Assembly (NCBI GenBank): GCA_930367205.1 | Contig: OV884009.1 | Coordinates: 93,393,189 to 93,457,188, forward strand | Direction of reading: 5' to 3' | Source: Acanthosoma haemorrhoidale | Lineage: Eukaryota; Arthropoda; Insecta; Hemiptera; Acanthosomatidae | Length of the DNA stretch: 64,000 nucleotides | Part shown: piece by piece, positions 1 to 10,803 of the stretch | Position numbering within the stretch: position 1 is the stretch's first letter | How the letters are laid out: the number at the start of each line of letters is the position of its first letter | Notes under the pieces: model-generated | Seen by the model: the letters and a program-made list of their open reading frames with translations, nothing else | What the model was told of the DNA's origin: nothing | The model's database searches: none | Position numbers and translations under genes: made by a program

Positions 1-330
1 TAATATAATTAATCAGGTGCAGACAAGTTAAATTGGATAATCTACTTACATATTATTATACTTACAATTTCCATCTAAAGTATTAATAATTGTGGTATAA
101 GTGTTGATTCACACTCAATTAATATCAAATGAAGAAAAATGTTGTTATAGTTAGTAATAATAATCTCATTAACTTAGATAGCCCGATTTGTTAGTTACAG
201 ATCAGGTGCAGAGATTTTTAAGTGGATGATTGTTTAGTCAATTGCAACAAGTTTTTTCATTTTTCTGATGTTTGTTACATGGATAATTAATTTTAATTTA
301 ACTATTATTAAGAATAATAATGCATGTAAA
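1..330. repeat. Decayed copy of a local intronic repeat
   Basis: This stretch is AT-rich and has no gene. Bases 60-150 (fine-scale motif taagtgttgattcacactc) resemble 1505-1600 and, more weakly, 2565-2640 and 6905-6980. All four carry a run ending in an aatatcaaatgaagaaaaatg-like motif. They are old copies of one sequence. The similarity was judged by eye, so the exact limits are uncertain. Confidence 0.5.
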
Positions 331-399
331 AAAGAAAAGAAAAGCAAGAAGACGTTTGTATCAGTTATGGGACTGATGTGTTAATGGATTGGAACCACA

Positions 400-1380
400 C
401 GGCAGTCTGATGGAAGGTATATAGTTGCGTTGCCATTTCATGACCAACCAAAAACATTTCCTGGATCTCTACCTTTAGTGATGGCTAGGTTTGGCAGGAT
501 AGAACTAAATCTTACTAAGCCACCCGATGTAAGAGAACAGTAGAACGAATTCATGCGTGAATACCTTTATTTAAATCATATGGAAGAGACTGCTACTAGT
601 TCCACTTACGTGGCGCCACATCATGCAGTTTTTAAAATTACAGGAAACAATCAAAAAATAAGAATTGTTTTTCACGCTTCAATGCCTATGCCACCCGGTT
701 CTTTAAATGAAAATCTACTTATTGGTCCTAAGCTTCAAAAAGATATATCTAGGATTTTGATAAATTTCCGGAAACATTGAATAGCTCTCTGTGCGGACAT
801 ACTTAAAATGTTTAGGCAAATCTTGGTGACTACCGAGCATAGATGCTACCTGCAGATTCTATGGTGCTTCTCTCCAGATGAGGCAGAAATATGAGATATG
901 GACGTTAACATATGGATACTCTACTTCACCATAATAATCTTCATCTCTCGAAGCTTTGAGAGTTCTTGACCAATTAGCAGAGGTTGAGGGTGAAAAATTT
1001 CCCAAAAGATCAAAGGCACTTCACAGTGACATTAATGATGACATCATAACTAGGGCGAATTTGTTGGAAGAAGCAATTGAGCCGAAGGCGCAACTCATTC
1101 AGTTGTTTGGCAAATGGTGTTTCCCAGTTTACAAATGGGCAAGCAATTCAATGGAACTGATGGATTCAATCCCAAAGGAAGATAAACAGGTTCAAGTATG
1201 TTTAAAACCTGAAGACACTACCACCCAAGTCCTTGGCATACACAGGGATACAAAAACTGACTGCTTCTACTATAAAGTGCAATTGACAAAGGCAAAAATA
1301 GCAACATGATCAATGGTAGCAACAATCACTTGATCATATGACCCACTTGGTCTCCTAGCCCCTGTAATAGTTCTGATTAC
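400..1380 (+). mobile_element. BEL/Pao retrotransposon pol pseudogene (RT region)
   Basis: The plus strand reads as the reverse transcriptase region of a BEL/Pao LTR element. The order is a 'DGRYIVALPF' upstream motif, 'VAPHHAVFKI' with 'RIVFHAS' (553-680), 'LCADILKMFRQIL' (about 787-825), 'LDQLAEVEGEKFP' (about 962-1000), 'DDIITRANLLEEAIE' (about 1040-1084), 'KWAS' and 'FYYKVQ', then 'YDPLGLLAPVIV' (about 1338-1374). The coding frame is broken by in-frame stops at 541, 778, 892, 932, 935, 1307 and 1331, and by a frameshift near 895-908. The catalytic YVDD-type motif is degraded to NDD. No LTRs, protease or integrase are seen. It is dead and fragmentary. Assignment to BEL/Pao is firm from motif order. 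Confidence 0.87.
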
Positions 1381-1639
1381 ACAATTTAATATAAGATGAT
1401 GACCCTTCTATACAGACATATGCAAAAATTAACGAATAATGGCATAATAAAAGATTGTTTTCCCTTTTTAATTAATATCACAGATAGTTTATTAACAGCT
1501 TCAATAGAAAAATTACAATTTCCATCGAAAGTTTTAATGATTCTGGTATAAGTGTTGGCTCACACACAATTAACATGAAATGATGAAAAATATGATCATG
1601 GTTTTGTCAGCAATTATATTCTTGTTAAAATAAAAAGCC

Positions 1640-2756
1640 AGATTTGCTATTTACTGATTTACACTAATTCATTCAATAAACCATATAACAAAGTTTATAC
1701 ACATATAACTCCATCTGACAAGCGATCCATAAATGGTATGAATGAATAAATAAAAATCTAACTGGGACATTAGTCCTAGAGTATGACAATGTATTTAGTT
1801 TTAAAATATTTAGTGCATTGAGTGGAATTACATCCCTCACATACTTACGCTTACATTTTCTGGTTGGAGAATATTCATTTTACAAATCACAAGAGATTGA
1901 TTAATAATGGACCGGTTATTGATATCCATTAGCCTGTATTTAGTTTTAGGATATTTAGGGCATTGAGTGAAATTCTATTTCAAAGTAAAATACATCTGCG
2001 TGCATTTCTTGTTGAAGAAAAATTTGTAAATGGTTTTGCTCATGTTTTCAATGACATTACACAATTATGGTCTACTCAAAAGCCACGAATTACTACATTG
2101 AAATGAAAGACAAATTAAAGTTTATACACCTATAGCTCCGCTCCTGTGCCATGAAAGCCATTGCAATTCGTCCCCATTTGGAGGTACATTTTATTATCTT
2201 TTTAAAGCATTGCACACTTTTTATTATCATTATAATAAATTTATAAAGGCAAATTAAAGACAGTCAGGTACCTGAATCTGTATACTTTTAGCTTTACTCT
2301 TTTTTTCTTGGTTCTTCTGAGTTTTGATCCCATCTTGTACAGAGGATGTCTTAGGTATCATTGTATCATTCTTGAGTTTTCTTTTAGAATATTTCTTTTC
2401 TGCTTTCTGAGAAAAATATTGAATAAAATTTTAATTGATTTAATATGAGATGATAATCCTAATAAACAAATAAAAGTAAACTATAACGTAACAATGCCAT
2501 TATAAAAGAGTAGTTTCACTTTTGAATTGATATCATCACTACTTAATAATCATCTTTATTAGAAAAAATACTACTCCTAAAGTATTCACGATTGTGATTA
2601 TAGAGTAATATCAAATGAAGAGAAATGTTTTCATAATTTTGTTAATAAACTATTTTAATGACTTTTTTTAATAATAATTCACTAATCCACCAATCAATAA
2701 CTTATACAATTAATCAGGTTGAAAATAGTTTTAATTAGATTCTCTACTTTGTATAA
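1640..2756. repeat. Segmental duplication, copy 1 (contains lysine-rich exon)
   Basis: This segment matches 6130-7092 at very high identity, starting at actgatttacactaattc and ending at aaaatagttttaattagat. It contains the 135-bp minus-strand exon at 2272-2406 and its introns. Copy 1 is longer by about 145 bp because bases around 1792 and 1938 are an internal direct repeat (tgtatttagtttta). Copy 2 has only one of these and lacks the sequence between them, as expected from recombination between the two. Confidence 0.88.
2272..2406 (-). CDS. Lysine-rich exon, copy 1 (ADD-protein gene)
   Basis: This is a 135-bp open exon of 45 codons, phase 0 at both ends. On the minus strand it is preceded by a good 3' splice site (caatatttttctcag) and followed by a 5' splice site (CAG|gtacctgac). 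The peptide starts KAEKKYSKRKLKN and ends KSKAKSIQIQ; 13 of 45 residues are lysine, so it is probably an unstructured basic segment. It lies downstream of the ADD exons on the same strand and in a compatible phase. It differs from the copy at 6618-6752 by one base (Lys here, Thr there). The next exon would be off the left edge. Whether both copies are spliced in cannot be told from sequence. Confidence 0.62.
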
Positions 2757-4236
2757 TACAAAAATATTTGGTTTGACCGATTATCATTATCAGTATTTAG
2801 CATATTTAGTGCATCATGTGAAAATATAATTAATCTATGTGAAAGTTTGGTGGCAGATATTTGAAAATTTATATTTTGATGACAGTTTTAATGACATAAG
2901 TAACAGTAGTTCTCTCAAGCTCCAACACATTCAAGAGAAAATAAAAAAAATATATTTTATTTTTAATCAGAAACTCTACTCAATATGATAGGAAAATATT
3001 CAATTTGTAATAACAAGCAACTTTTTAATAGTTTACCTGTTATTACTATGCATCGAGTAGTGTTTTTTGTGCTCTCCCAGAGGGAGGGATGTTGGCTATT
3101 TGTGTAAATTTATTTCCTTATCTACTTTCCCTTTACTGTTACTTTCTATACTGACGTTGGCGTAGTCTTCAATGACCTATTTCTCTTCTTGTCTGTGGAT
3201 TGTCATGATTCCTACTATTCATATCATTTTATTTTTTAATTGGTAAAAAAGGAAGAAAACTTCATAACAAATACAGCGACTGTATATATTATGGACCTAA
3301 GTGTGTACAATAGTGAGAACAAAGCCCAAGGCACCCCTGTGGCCAACTGAGGGGGTGCAGGCGGACACCAGTGGCACCTGTATGGCAGACAGAGTATGAG
3401 GGTTAAATCTAATTAAAATTCCTTTGTGAGCCATTGTATCTTTTCTTGGTTATTTTCTTCTTCCATTTGAGTGTATCCTACTAATATTTTATTTGAGATA
3501 AGGTCATTGATTAACAAAGTTTTTGAATACAGATTTAAAATATGAATAACTCTGAAATGTTTTCTACTTTCCTATATATATATACAAATATTGCAGACAG
3601 TTGAGCCAAAATGTCAGGAAACATGCCACATACAGAGTGTTTATCTAATCTTCTAGAAGTAATCTTCTAGTCTTGGTTAGCTGTCTTGAAAGTAACCGTT
3701 TAATTATGTCCCAGGAACTTATGCTAGTTTTACTATAAATTGAACAGGGTCCTTTACCTTATAATCTGTGAATTCTAATTTTTTTTATGGTTTTATTAAA
3801 TCAAATTAATTTAATTGACCTAGTCTCCCCCTTCCTTCTATTTCCCCCTTCCTTCTATTTCCCTTCCTGATACCGTTAATTTTTCATTTACTCTTTATCC
3901 TACTCCACCAATTTATTTTTTTTTTTAATGATTATTTCTTCCTCTGTCTTTTGTATTTTACTATCTTTGGCATCTAATTTTTTGTTAATAATTCCATTTA
4001 CTGCACACAAATCACTTTTTAGCTCATGAAAATGAAACCCTGAAACTTTTCAGTATTTTTATTAAAAAGGTTCATAATTTCTCAAAACATATTTTGTATT
4101 GACTTTTCATTATTTACACTTCTTCTAATCAGTCTGTTACCTGACATTTTAAATGTCAGTCAGTCATAACCTTTACTCAGCAAAAAGAAATTCAATATTC
4201 TAAGAATAGATCAGTTGCATTGTTTAAGTGTAAATG
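2757..4236. other. AT-rich intronic or intergenic stretch with one GC-rich hairpin
   Basis: No open exon was recognised. Another short copy of the local repeat (agtatttagcatatttagtgcat) sits near 2797. Bases 3320-3400 are markedly GC-richer and hold a 7-bp perfect stem, gcacccc 3331-3337 with ggggtgc 3352-3358, followed by a second GC-rich stretch. It could be a remnant of an unrecognised short element. Confidence 0.4.
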
Positions 4237-4430
4237 GAACATTTAGCAGTTTTCTAAATATGTTTATCCCAGGTAGGAGATTGATCTAGGATCAGGCCAA
4301 GATTTTTGGTGGAAGAGTAATATTGATAAGATTAGGAATGTATTGTCTATGAATGAACATTTAGCAGTTTTTGAAAAATGTTTATCCCAGGTAGGAGATT
4401 AATAAAGGATCAGGCCAAGATTTTTGGGGA
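4237..4430. repeat. Two-copy direct repeat of about 80 bp
   Basis: The motif from gaacatttagcagttt to ggatcaggccaagattttt occurs at 4237-4317 and again at 4355-4430 with a few differences (gatctaggatc against aataaaggatc). It is a short old tandem duplication. There are only two units and no spacer logic, so it is not an array. Confidence 0.72.
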
Positions 4431-4462
4431 AAGAATGATGTATTTGGACTTTTCAGGATTTA

Positions 4463-4695
4463 AAATAGAATAGAATGGAATGGAAGAACAAATTTTACTA
4501 CAGGACAAAGTCCCCTATGAATAACAAATGATGTACAGACAACAAATCCATTTCCGGCAAACAATAACAACTATTTCATGAGAAAGAAAAATTAAAGTAA
4601 AATAAAATGTAAACCTCTATAAGAAAAAAATAATAATATTAAAATAAAAGATTGTTTAACTTCATTCAGTAAATAAACTCGTAATTGGATCAACG

Positions 4696-4762
<67 letters not shown>

Positions 4763-6129
4763 AAGTCTATAAAATACAGTATTAACAGACCATATCTAAT
4801 TTAATAATACTAAATAACATTCAAGCTAAATAAATATACTATAATGAAAACCAAGGAAGGTGCCAGCCAAACATCTGGATTTACACAGTAAACAATGAAA
4901 TAAAAATAGAAATGCAAAGAAATGTAAATGAAAATATAACGGGTTGGCATGTAGACTGGGGTAGAATGCCCAAAGCAATAGAGTAGTTTAAGGGTACCTA
5001 TTGACCGATAGGAAATATGGAAGATATGCTGCTTCCAGGAGAGGAGTTGACTAATATATATCCCTAGGTTATTAACAGTGGACAATAAGGTGAAAGGATT
5101 GTTATTAAGGGGTGAAGCAGGAAAATTAGGAAAGGATCTGAGGAGGAAACTAGAGCCTATAACAATTTCCTGAGTTTTCGCCATGTTTAACTACAAGGCA
5201 TAGTCGAATAGTAGCCATAGGAATTCCGTCAGGACCAGTAGCGTTAGTGCACCCTCTCAGGGATGAGGGAGGTAGTGAAATAGTAGAGCAGGCATTTACA
5301 AAATATGAATTTAGTTCAGCAGAAGAAATTGGGAATGGGAATACCTCTGAGGAGGAAGTGCCAGAGGGATCACAGAGGAAGAGTTTTTAAAGGAGTTGCC
5401 ATTGGGATTTGAAATCAGGATCATAGTAGAGTGCTTTATGAGTTTACTTGCACTTTGGACTGTAGTCTGAGTCAAGTTGCAGAGTACTCAGAACGCCTGA
5501 TAATTATCTACAAGCCTTGTGGAACTGAACATCTTCGAGCAGCCTCATGCCTTCTTTACCATTCCCTGATCTCCTGGCATATCCATGGAGCATGCCGGCG
5601 ATAAAAGGTAGACCGTCTTATAGGGGGGGGGGGCATTAAGGATATTAAGGAGGTCGGCAATGAGGATATCCACTATGGAGTCAGTTGTGGAGCAGGAATA
5701 AATAGTATTCCAAGTCAGGGCTTTTAGGTCCAGTAGAACATTTCAGGAGTAAAGATATCCAGATTGTAGCAGATTATAGTTTTAGTAGGAAAAGATTGGG
5801 TCTGGATATTATAGGAGATTCGGGTAAGAGCATGAGTGAACAGGAACAAAACAGGCAGCTGAGCATAGAAGTCAATAATGTGGAGATCCAGCGAAGTATC
5901 ATACTTACAGGTGTGTTGAGTGAGAGAGAAAGGAATAATGAAGAGATGAGGCAAAAACATAGGCCCTCGTGGTAGTGCTTCTCATAGGAATCCAATAGGA
6001 GGTTGATATTTAGGTGACCAGAGATGATAATAATGTTGGAGTAGAGAGGAATACAATTGTAGAAGGTAGACTCCAAAATTGGCACAAAAGGCACCGTAGA
6101 GAACGATACACTACACTATAGAGGAAGTG
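4463..6129 (-). mobile_element. Jockey/CR1-like LINE, internally deleted (copy 1)
   Basis: Read on the minus strand, an endonuclease (EEP) domain lies at about 6094-5700 ('SGHLNINLLLDS', then 'TCKYDTSLDLHIIDF' after a frameshift), followed by the RT N-terminus ('ATGPDGIPM', about 5240). It then jumps straight to the RT C-terminal thumb ('KTQEIVIGSS' through 'LGIYISQLLSWKQHI' and 'FGHSTPVY', 5184-4930). The catalytic YADD core is deleted at about 5170. The 3' UTR runs to about 4463 and ends in a degenerate TTCTA repeat, matching the plus-strand LINE end at 21545-21790. Multiple frameshifts and stops make it non-coding. Confidence 0.85.
4701..4758. repeat. (AT)n microsatellite
   Basis: An almost pure AT dinucleotide run of about 58 bp lies inside the 3' UTR of the LINE. 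Its length is likely polymorphic. Confidence 0.95.
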
Positions 6130-7092
6130 CTAGCTACTGATTTACACTAATTCATTCAATAAATCATATAACAAAGTTTATACACATTTAACTCCATCTA
6201 ACAAGCGATCCATTCTTACAATTAAATGGTATGAATGAATAAATAAAAATCCAACTAGGACATTAGTCTTCAGAGTATGACAATGTATTTAGTTTTAGAA
6301 TATTTAGTGCATTGAGTGAAATTCTATTTCAAAGTAAAATATATCTGCGTGCATTTCTCGTTGAAGAAAAATTTATAATGGTTTTTCATATGTTTTCAAT
6401 GACATTACACAATTATGGTCTACTCAAAAGCCACGAATTACTACATTGAAATGAAAGACAAATTAAAGTTTATACACATATAGCTCCGTCTGTGCCATGA
6501 AAGCCATTGCAATTCGTCCCCATTTGGAGGTACATTTTATTATCTTTTTAAAGCATTGCACACTTTTTATTATCATTATAATAAATTTATAAAGGCAAAT
6601 TAAAGACAGTCAGGTACCTGAATCTGTATACTTTTAGCTTTACTCTTTGTTTCTTGGTTCTTCTGAGTTTTGATCCCATCTTGTACAGAGGATGTCTTAG
6701 GTATCATTGTATCATTCTTGAGTTTTCTTTTAGAATATTTCTTTTCTGCTTTCTGAGAAAAATATTGAATAAAATTTTAATTGATTTAATATGAGATGAT
6801 AATCCTAATAAACAAATAAAAGTAAACTATAACGTAACAATGCCATTTTAAAAGAGTAGTTTCACTTTTGAATTGATATCATCACTACTTAATAATCATC
6901 TTTATTAGAAAAAATACTACTTCTAAAGTATTCACGATTGTGATTATAGAGTAATATCAAATGAAGAGAAATGTTTTCATAATTTTGTTAATAAACAATT
7001 TTAATGACTTTTTGTAATAATAATTCACTAATCCACCAATCAATAACTTATACAATTAATCAGGTTGAAAATAGTTTTAATTAGATACTCCT
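6130..7092. repeat. Segmental duplication, copy 2 (contains lysine-rich exon)
   Basis: This is the second copy of 1640-2756, inserted between two copies of one LINE. The left junction falls just after gaggaagtg of LINE copy 1 and the right junction just before the gaaaactcag region of LINE copy 2. It keeps the exon, both splice sites and the flanking introns almost unchanged, so the duplication is recent compared with the BEL/Pao and Ty3 remnants. Confidence 0.88.
6618..6752 (-). CDS. Lysine-rich exon, copy 2 (ADD-protein gene)
   Basis: This 135-bp phase 0-0 exon has the same splice sites as its twin at 2272-2406 and 134 of 135 bases in common. The single change turns a lysine codon (AAA) into threonine (ACA). 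It is the first exon downstream of the last ADD exon at 8090-8230, which also ends in phase 0, so splicing keeps the frame. If both copies are used, the protein gains a tandem 45-residue basic repeat. If only one is used they are interchangeable. The peptide resembles no named domain. Confidence 0.65.
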
Positions 7093-7985
7093 TTTTCCTG
7101 AGTTTTCGCCATGTTTAACTACAAGGCATAGTCGGATAGTAGGCATAGGAATTCCGTCAGGACCAGTAGCGTTAGTACACCCTCTCAGGGATGAGGGAGG
7201 TAGTGAAATAGTAGAGAAGGCCAGAGGGATCACAGAGGAAGAGTTTTTAAAGGAGTTGCCATTGGGATTTAAAATCAGGATCATAGTAGAGTGCTTTATG
7301 AGTTTACTTGCACTTCGGACTGTAGTCTTTCTACAAGCCTTGTGGAACTGAACATCTTCGCCGGCGATAAAAGGTAGACCTTATAGGGTGGGGGGCATTA
7401 AGGATATTAAGGATATTAAGGAGGTCGGCAATGAGGATATCCACTATGGAGTCAGTTGTGGAGCAGGAATAAATAGTATTCCAAGTCAGGGCTTTAAGGT
7501 CCAGTAGAACATTTCAGGAGTAAAGATATCCAGATTGTAGCAGATTATAGTTTTAGTAGGAAAAGATTGGGTCTGGATATTATAGGAGATTCGGATAAGA
7601 GCATGAGTGAACAGGAACAAAACAGGCAGCTGAGCATAGAAGTCAATAATGTGGAGATCCAGCGAAGTATCATACTTACAGGTGTGTTGAGTGAGAGAGA
7701 AAGAAACAATGAAGAGATGAAGCAAAAACATAGGCCCTCGGGGTAGTGCTTCTCATGGGAATCCAATAGGAGGTTGATATTTAGGTGACCAGAGATGATA
7801 ATAATATTGGAGTAGAGTGGAATAAAATTGTAGAAGGTAGACTCCAAAATTGGCACAAAAGGCACCGTAGAGAACGATACACTACACCATAGAGGAAGTG
7901 GCAGGATATCTCGCTGATAAGAAACTCGATAGAACATGAGAACAGTATCATAAGCATAACTGATGTTATTAATCCTTTTCTCTAT
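7093..7985 (-). mobile_element. Jockey/CR1-like LINE, duplicated copy 2
   Basis: The same LINE as 4463-6129 on the same strand, retaining endonuclease and RT N-terminus: 'RGCTNATGPDGIPMPT' (about 7160-7200) and 'VPFVPILESTFYN' with 'SGHLNINLLLDSHEKHY' (about 7860-7760). It shares with copy 1 the join of 'VVKHGEN' to the downstream AAAACTCAGGAAA sequence, so it derives from an already deleted element. Small further deletions exist, for example near 7205 and 7330. Its right end extends about 80 bp beyond the part duplicated in copy 1. Confidence 0.83.
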
Positions 7986-8089
7986 TAACTTCCACTCCCA
8001 CTGTAATTGTCAAGGATATTTTGAATATTCTGGCAGATTATATTGTAACGATATTTCTATGATCAAATTGAATTGAATTGAACCTTTAC

Positions 8090-8230
8090 CCTAGTCCGAA
8101 TCATTTGATTTGCTGCCCAGCAAAGAGTGCGGAGCTCAATTAAGGGTTGAACATTGCAGCAAAAACATATCCATCCATCTTCTTGAACTTTGATTTGTTT
8201 CTCTTTGGGAAGGTTCCTTTTGATACAGCC
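8090..8230 (-). CDS. ADD-domain exon 3 (end of PHD-like finger)
   Basis: This 141-bp exon has 47 codons, phase 0 at both ends, acceptor ttctttcacag|GGC and donor AGG|GTAAAG. It encodes 'GCIKRNLPKEKQIKVQEDGW' followed by a CFCC pair and 'QPLIELR'. This is the end of the ADD (ATRX-DNMT3-DNMT3L) domain: the C-I-x-R-N-L helix and the last zinc pair before the C-terminal helix. ADD domains of ATRX bind histone H3 tails lacking K4 methylation and carrying K9me3; that role is inferred from the family. It follows exon 10675-10803 in frame, restoring a CRGC zinc pair across the intron. Confidence 0.85.
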
Positions 8231-10674
8231 CTGTGAAAGAAAGTACAAATTCAATATTAATTCGTTTACTTAAGTTTAACGCCACTATGTGCTGTAATTT
8301 AAATCAGGAAGGATAAGCTAACCTGCTCAGTTGCCACTTTCTAATTTACATAACAGGTTTTAAAAAATAAAAGACAAGTTTGAATTTGAACCTAGCTAGA
8401 TATAGATAGCTAAATTATATTTGTATTTATAATAGATTTATAAATTATTCATTTACATAATAAAAGGAGGATTTACATAACTAAATATTCCCACTTACAG
8501 TACTTATAATATTATTCAGTGCTTAACCTAAAGAAAGTGCATATCTCGGGAGGGGACGTATTTGATGAGGTGGATTCCCCAATTAAATATTAATAAATTT
8601 GAGCCCATTAAAAGCAGTATTTAGCCCTGCAGGATCGAATCGAGAGCCTGTTAGTTTCTCGTGTTCTCTATGCCTCGCCATTCTTTCCAGCAACCATTCT
8701 TTCTTCTAATATTTACTGTTTTCGAGAAATGTATGTTACCTTATGACTCAGAAGGGAGATATCCTTCGCAAAATCGATGTTATTCAAGAATGTCTGTATT
8801 ACCAATCATAGTTAAAGGCCAGGCCTTCCTTTTAGAGATGGGGTTTTCAGTGTCTACCTGGTTTTATTACTAAGGGTACCTTGTCTTGGTCCAGGTCAAA
8901 ACATTGTCTCCAGAAAATTTCATCCTTAAATTCAATCTAATTCTAATTATATGTATTTTAGTGATTCTGCTTTTGTTTAAAATATTTTATACTTACTTAT
9001 TTATATAAGGTAAAAGGACATTAATAAAGAATACTAGTTTATTTCAGAGTTTCAAGTAATATTCTATCAGAGTTTACTGTGGTCCTAGAGAATAATATTA
9101 CTATTTCAAATGTTTCATAACATAACAGTCTATACAGTTTATTTACTAAATATAATATTTACCTAATACAAATAATGATTTAAGTAACATGGGTGCATTC
9201 TTTGTTGTTGGGCGGTCTTTAGTCCTGATTTCTTCCTTCCATGCTGGCTTCCCTTGTCTCTATTGCACATGGCTCTATTGGTCACACCCCGTCACATGGC
9301 TACTGGCTATCTTAAGTCACTGAATGACTGCAAGAATATGCCTCAAGTGCATCATTTGGTGGAGCACCCTGAAACTAGATGGTCTGTTGGAAGACCCTGT
9401 GGATTTATTCTGTTGGGGTCACTAGAAGTGGTCAGACTGATTCGAGGGAGCCCACCTTCTTGCTATCGTACTCTACTGATCATAGTTCATTAAACAGTTA
9501 TCCCAGTTATTCAAAACATTGTGTTTCTATCATTAATCCCAATCCGACTATCCCTGATACCACACCTCCCAGATGTATATAATATCCATATCAATCTTCA
9601 TATGTTATAATATAATAGTACTAGTTGACCCAAGGATCAGTTTTCCATTTTTTTTATAATAAAATTTATTATTTGGATTTTCATCAAAAACATTTTTTTA
9701 CATAAATTACAAACTAAAATATATTTGTAAAATACATAACAATGACATGAAACATGTTCAACATGAGAGATATATCAGTTGTGAAATTGTTGAATGACAC
9801 CTAGGAAAGCCCACCTGTTCATTTGTTATTTTGCTTTTGTTTTTTAACTAATTAACTACCATAATGACTATGAACCTAGAAATCAAAGTGATTGATATAA
9901 TCAAAAAACTAGGAAAGAAATAGCTCAAAAACAGGTCAGTTTTAGTTTGGTGCTTGAAGAGGAATGAAGATTTCAAGTTAGCCCACGTTTTACAGGGACC
10001 AAAGATTTCACTTTCTAAGGATTACATCAAGAAAACTAGAACCGATAGAAAATTGCTAGCCCCATACCTAAAAAATTTAAGTCAAACATCCTGTCAACAA
10101 AGTTGGTATTTAATAAGGTGGTTATTTAATAGATCAGGTGTTTTCTACTAAATATTTGGAAAATAACAAAAAGATGACTATCTCAAATTTAAACATGAAC
10201 CAGGAAAAGAAAATGTAGGAATCAGAAGAGGTAGGACAGACTACTGAACAGAAACCAACAATAGTTCGCACTAAAAGCAACAAACCGAAATGGAATTACT
10301 ACTATTATCTCAATATTGACCTCAATTTAATGATTAAAATAATTTATATCAGATGTCATTTACAAGGTACTGCATTTTTTTTTTCAAATTTTATAGACTG
10401 GGTTTTTTATGGGACGTGTGTATTTATTTCTTAATCTTAAACTAATTTACTTATAAATACATTTGTAATGAATGAACTTAATTGCAATGCCTTTTTTAAA
10501 ATAAATTTTAAATTGACATTGTGCTATATTATTATTACTGTTATTGTTTTTCTTAGCCTTAAACTTATTCCATTACATTAAATTAATTAACTTACATGTA
10601 TAGTTCTAATGAATGCAATAAATATTCTTATGATAATTAAAAAACCTGTCTAAATTACTGCAAGAAATACCAAC
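8231..10674. other. Intron of the ADD gene, no recognised element
   Basis: About 2.4 kb of AT-rich sequence between two ADD exons. Bases 9230-9560 are GC-richer and hold overlapping short frames, one beginning MSLLHMALLVTPRHM, but none matches a family I recognise. They may be an old transposon fragment. Confidence 0.5.
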
Positions 10675-10803
10675 CCTGCAAAAGCCCGAAGGACACTGAG
10701 AACATAAATAAAGTTCTCCACCGTGCCCGCACCATCTGCAGTACTTATCTGTATCATCTTCATCTACCGAAAAATCACCATCTTGGTAGGCATTATGGCA
10801 CTT
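10675..10803 (-). CDS. ADD-domain exon 2 (GATA-like/PHD-like junction)
   Basis: This 129-bp exon has 43 codons, phase 0-0, acceptor ctaatttcag|AAG and donor AGG|GTTGGT. The peptide starts KCHNAYQDGDFSVDEDDTDK, continues to the CRWC pair, a glycine-rich turn (GHGGELY) and a CSQC pair, and ends FCR. It supplies the last cysteine of the GATA-like finger (ICK|KC across the upstream intron) and the first two zinc pairs of the PHD-like finger. The order D-K-Y-C-R-W-C-x-x-G-G is a hallmark of ATRX-type ADD domains. Acidic residues before the finger are also typical. Confidence 0.87.

Noticed and set aside
4237..4430. Possible CRISPR-like or satellite array
   Set aside because: There are only two imperfect 80-bp units in a eukaryotic context.
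5625..5636. Run of G (gggggggggg) in the LINE copy
   Set aside because: A homopolymer with a shorter counterpart at about 7387; likely replication slippage or sequencing noise, not a quadruplex-type signal.
8661..8873. 70-codon plus-strand ORF beginning MFSMPRHSF
   Set aside because: It has no recognisable family and no splice or promoter context, and lies in an intron of the minus-strand ADD gene.
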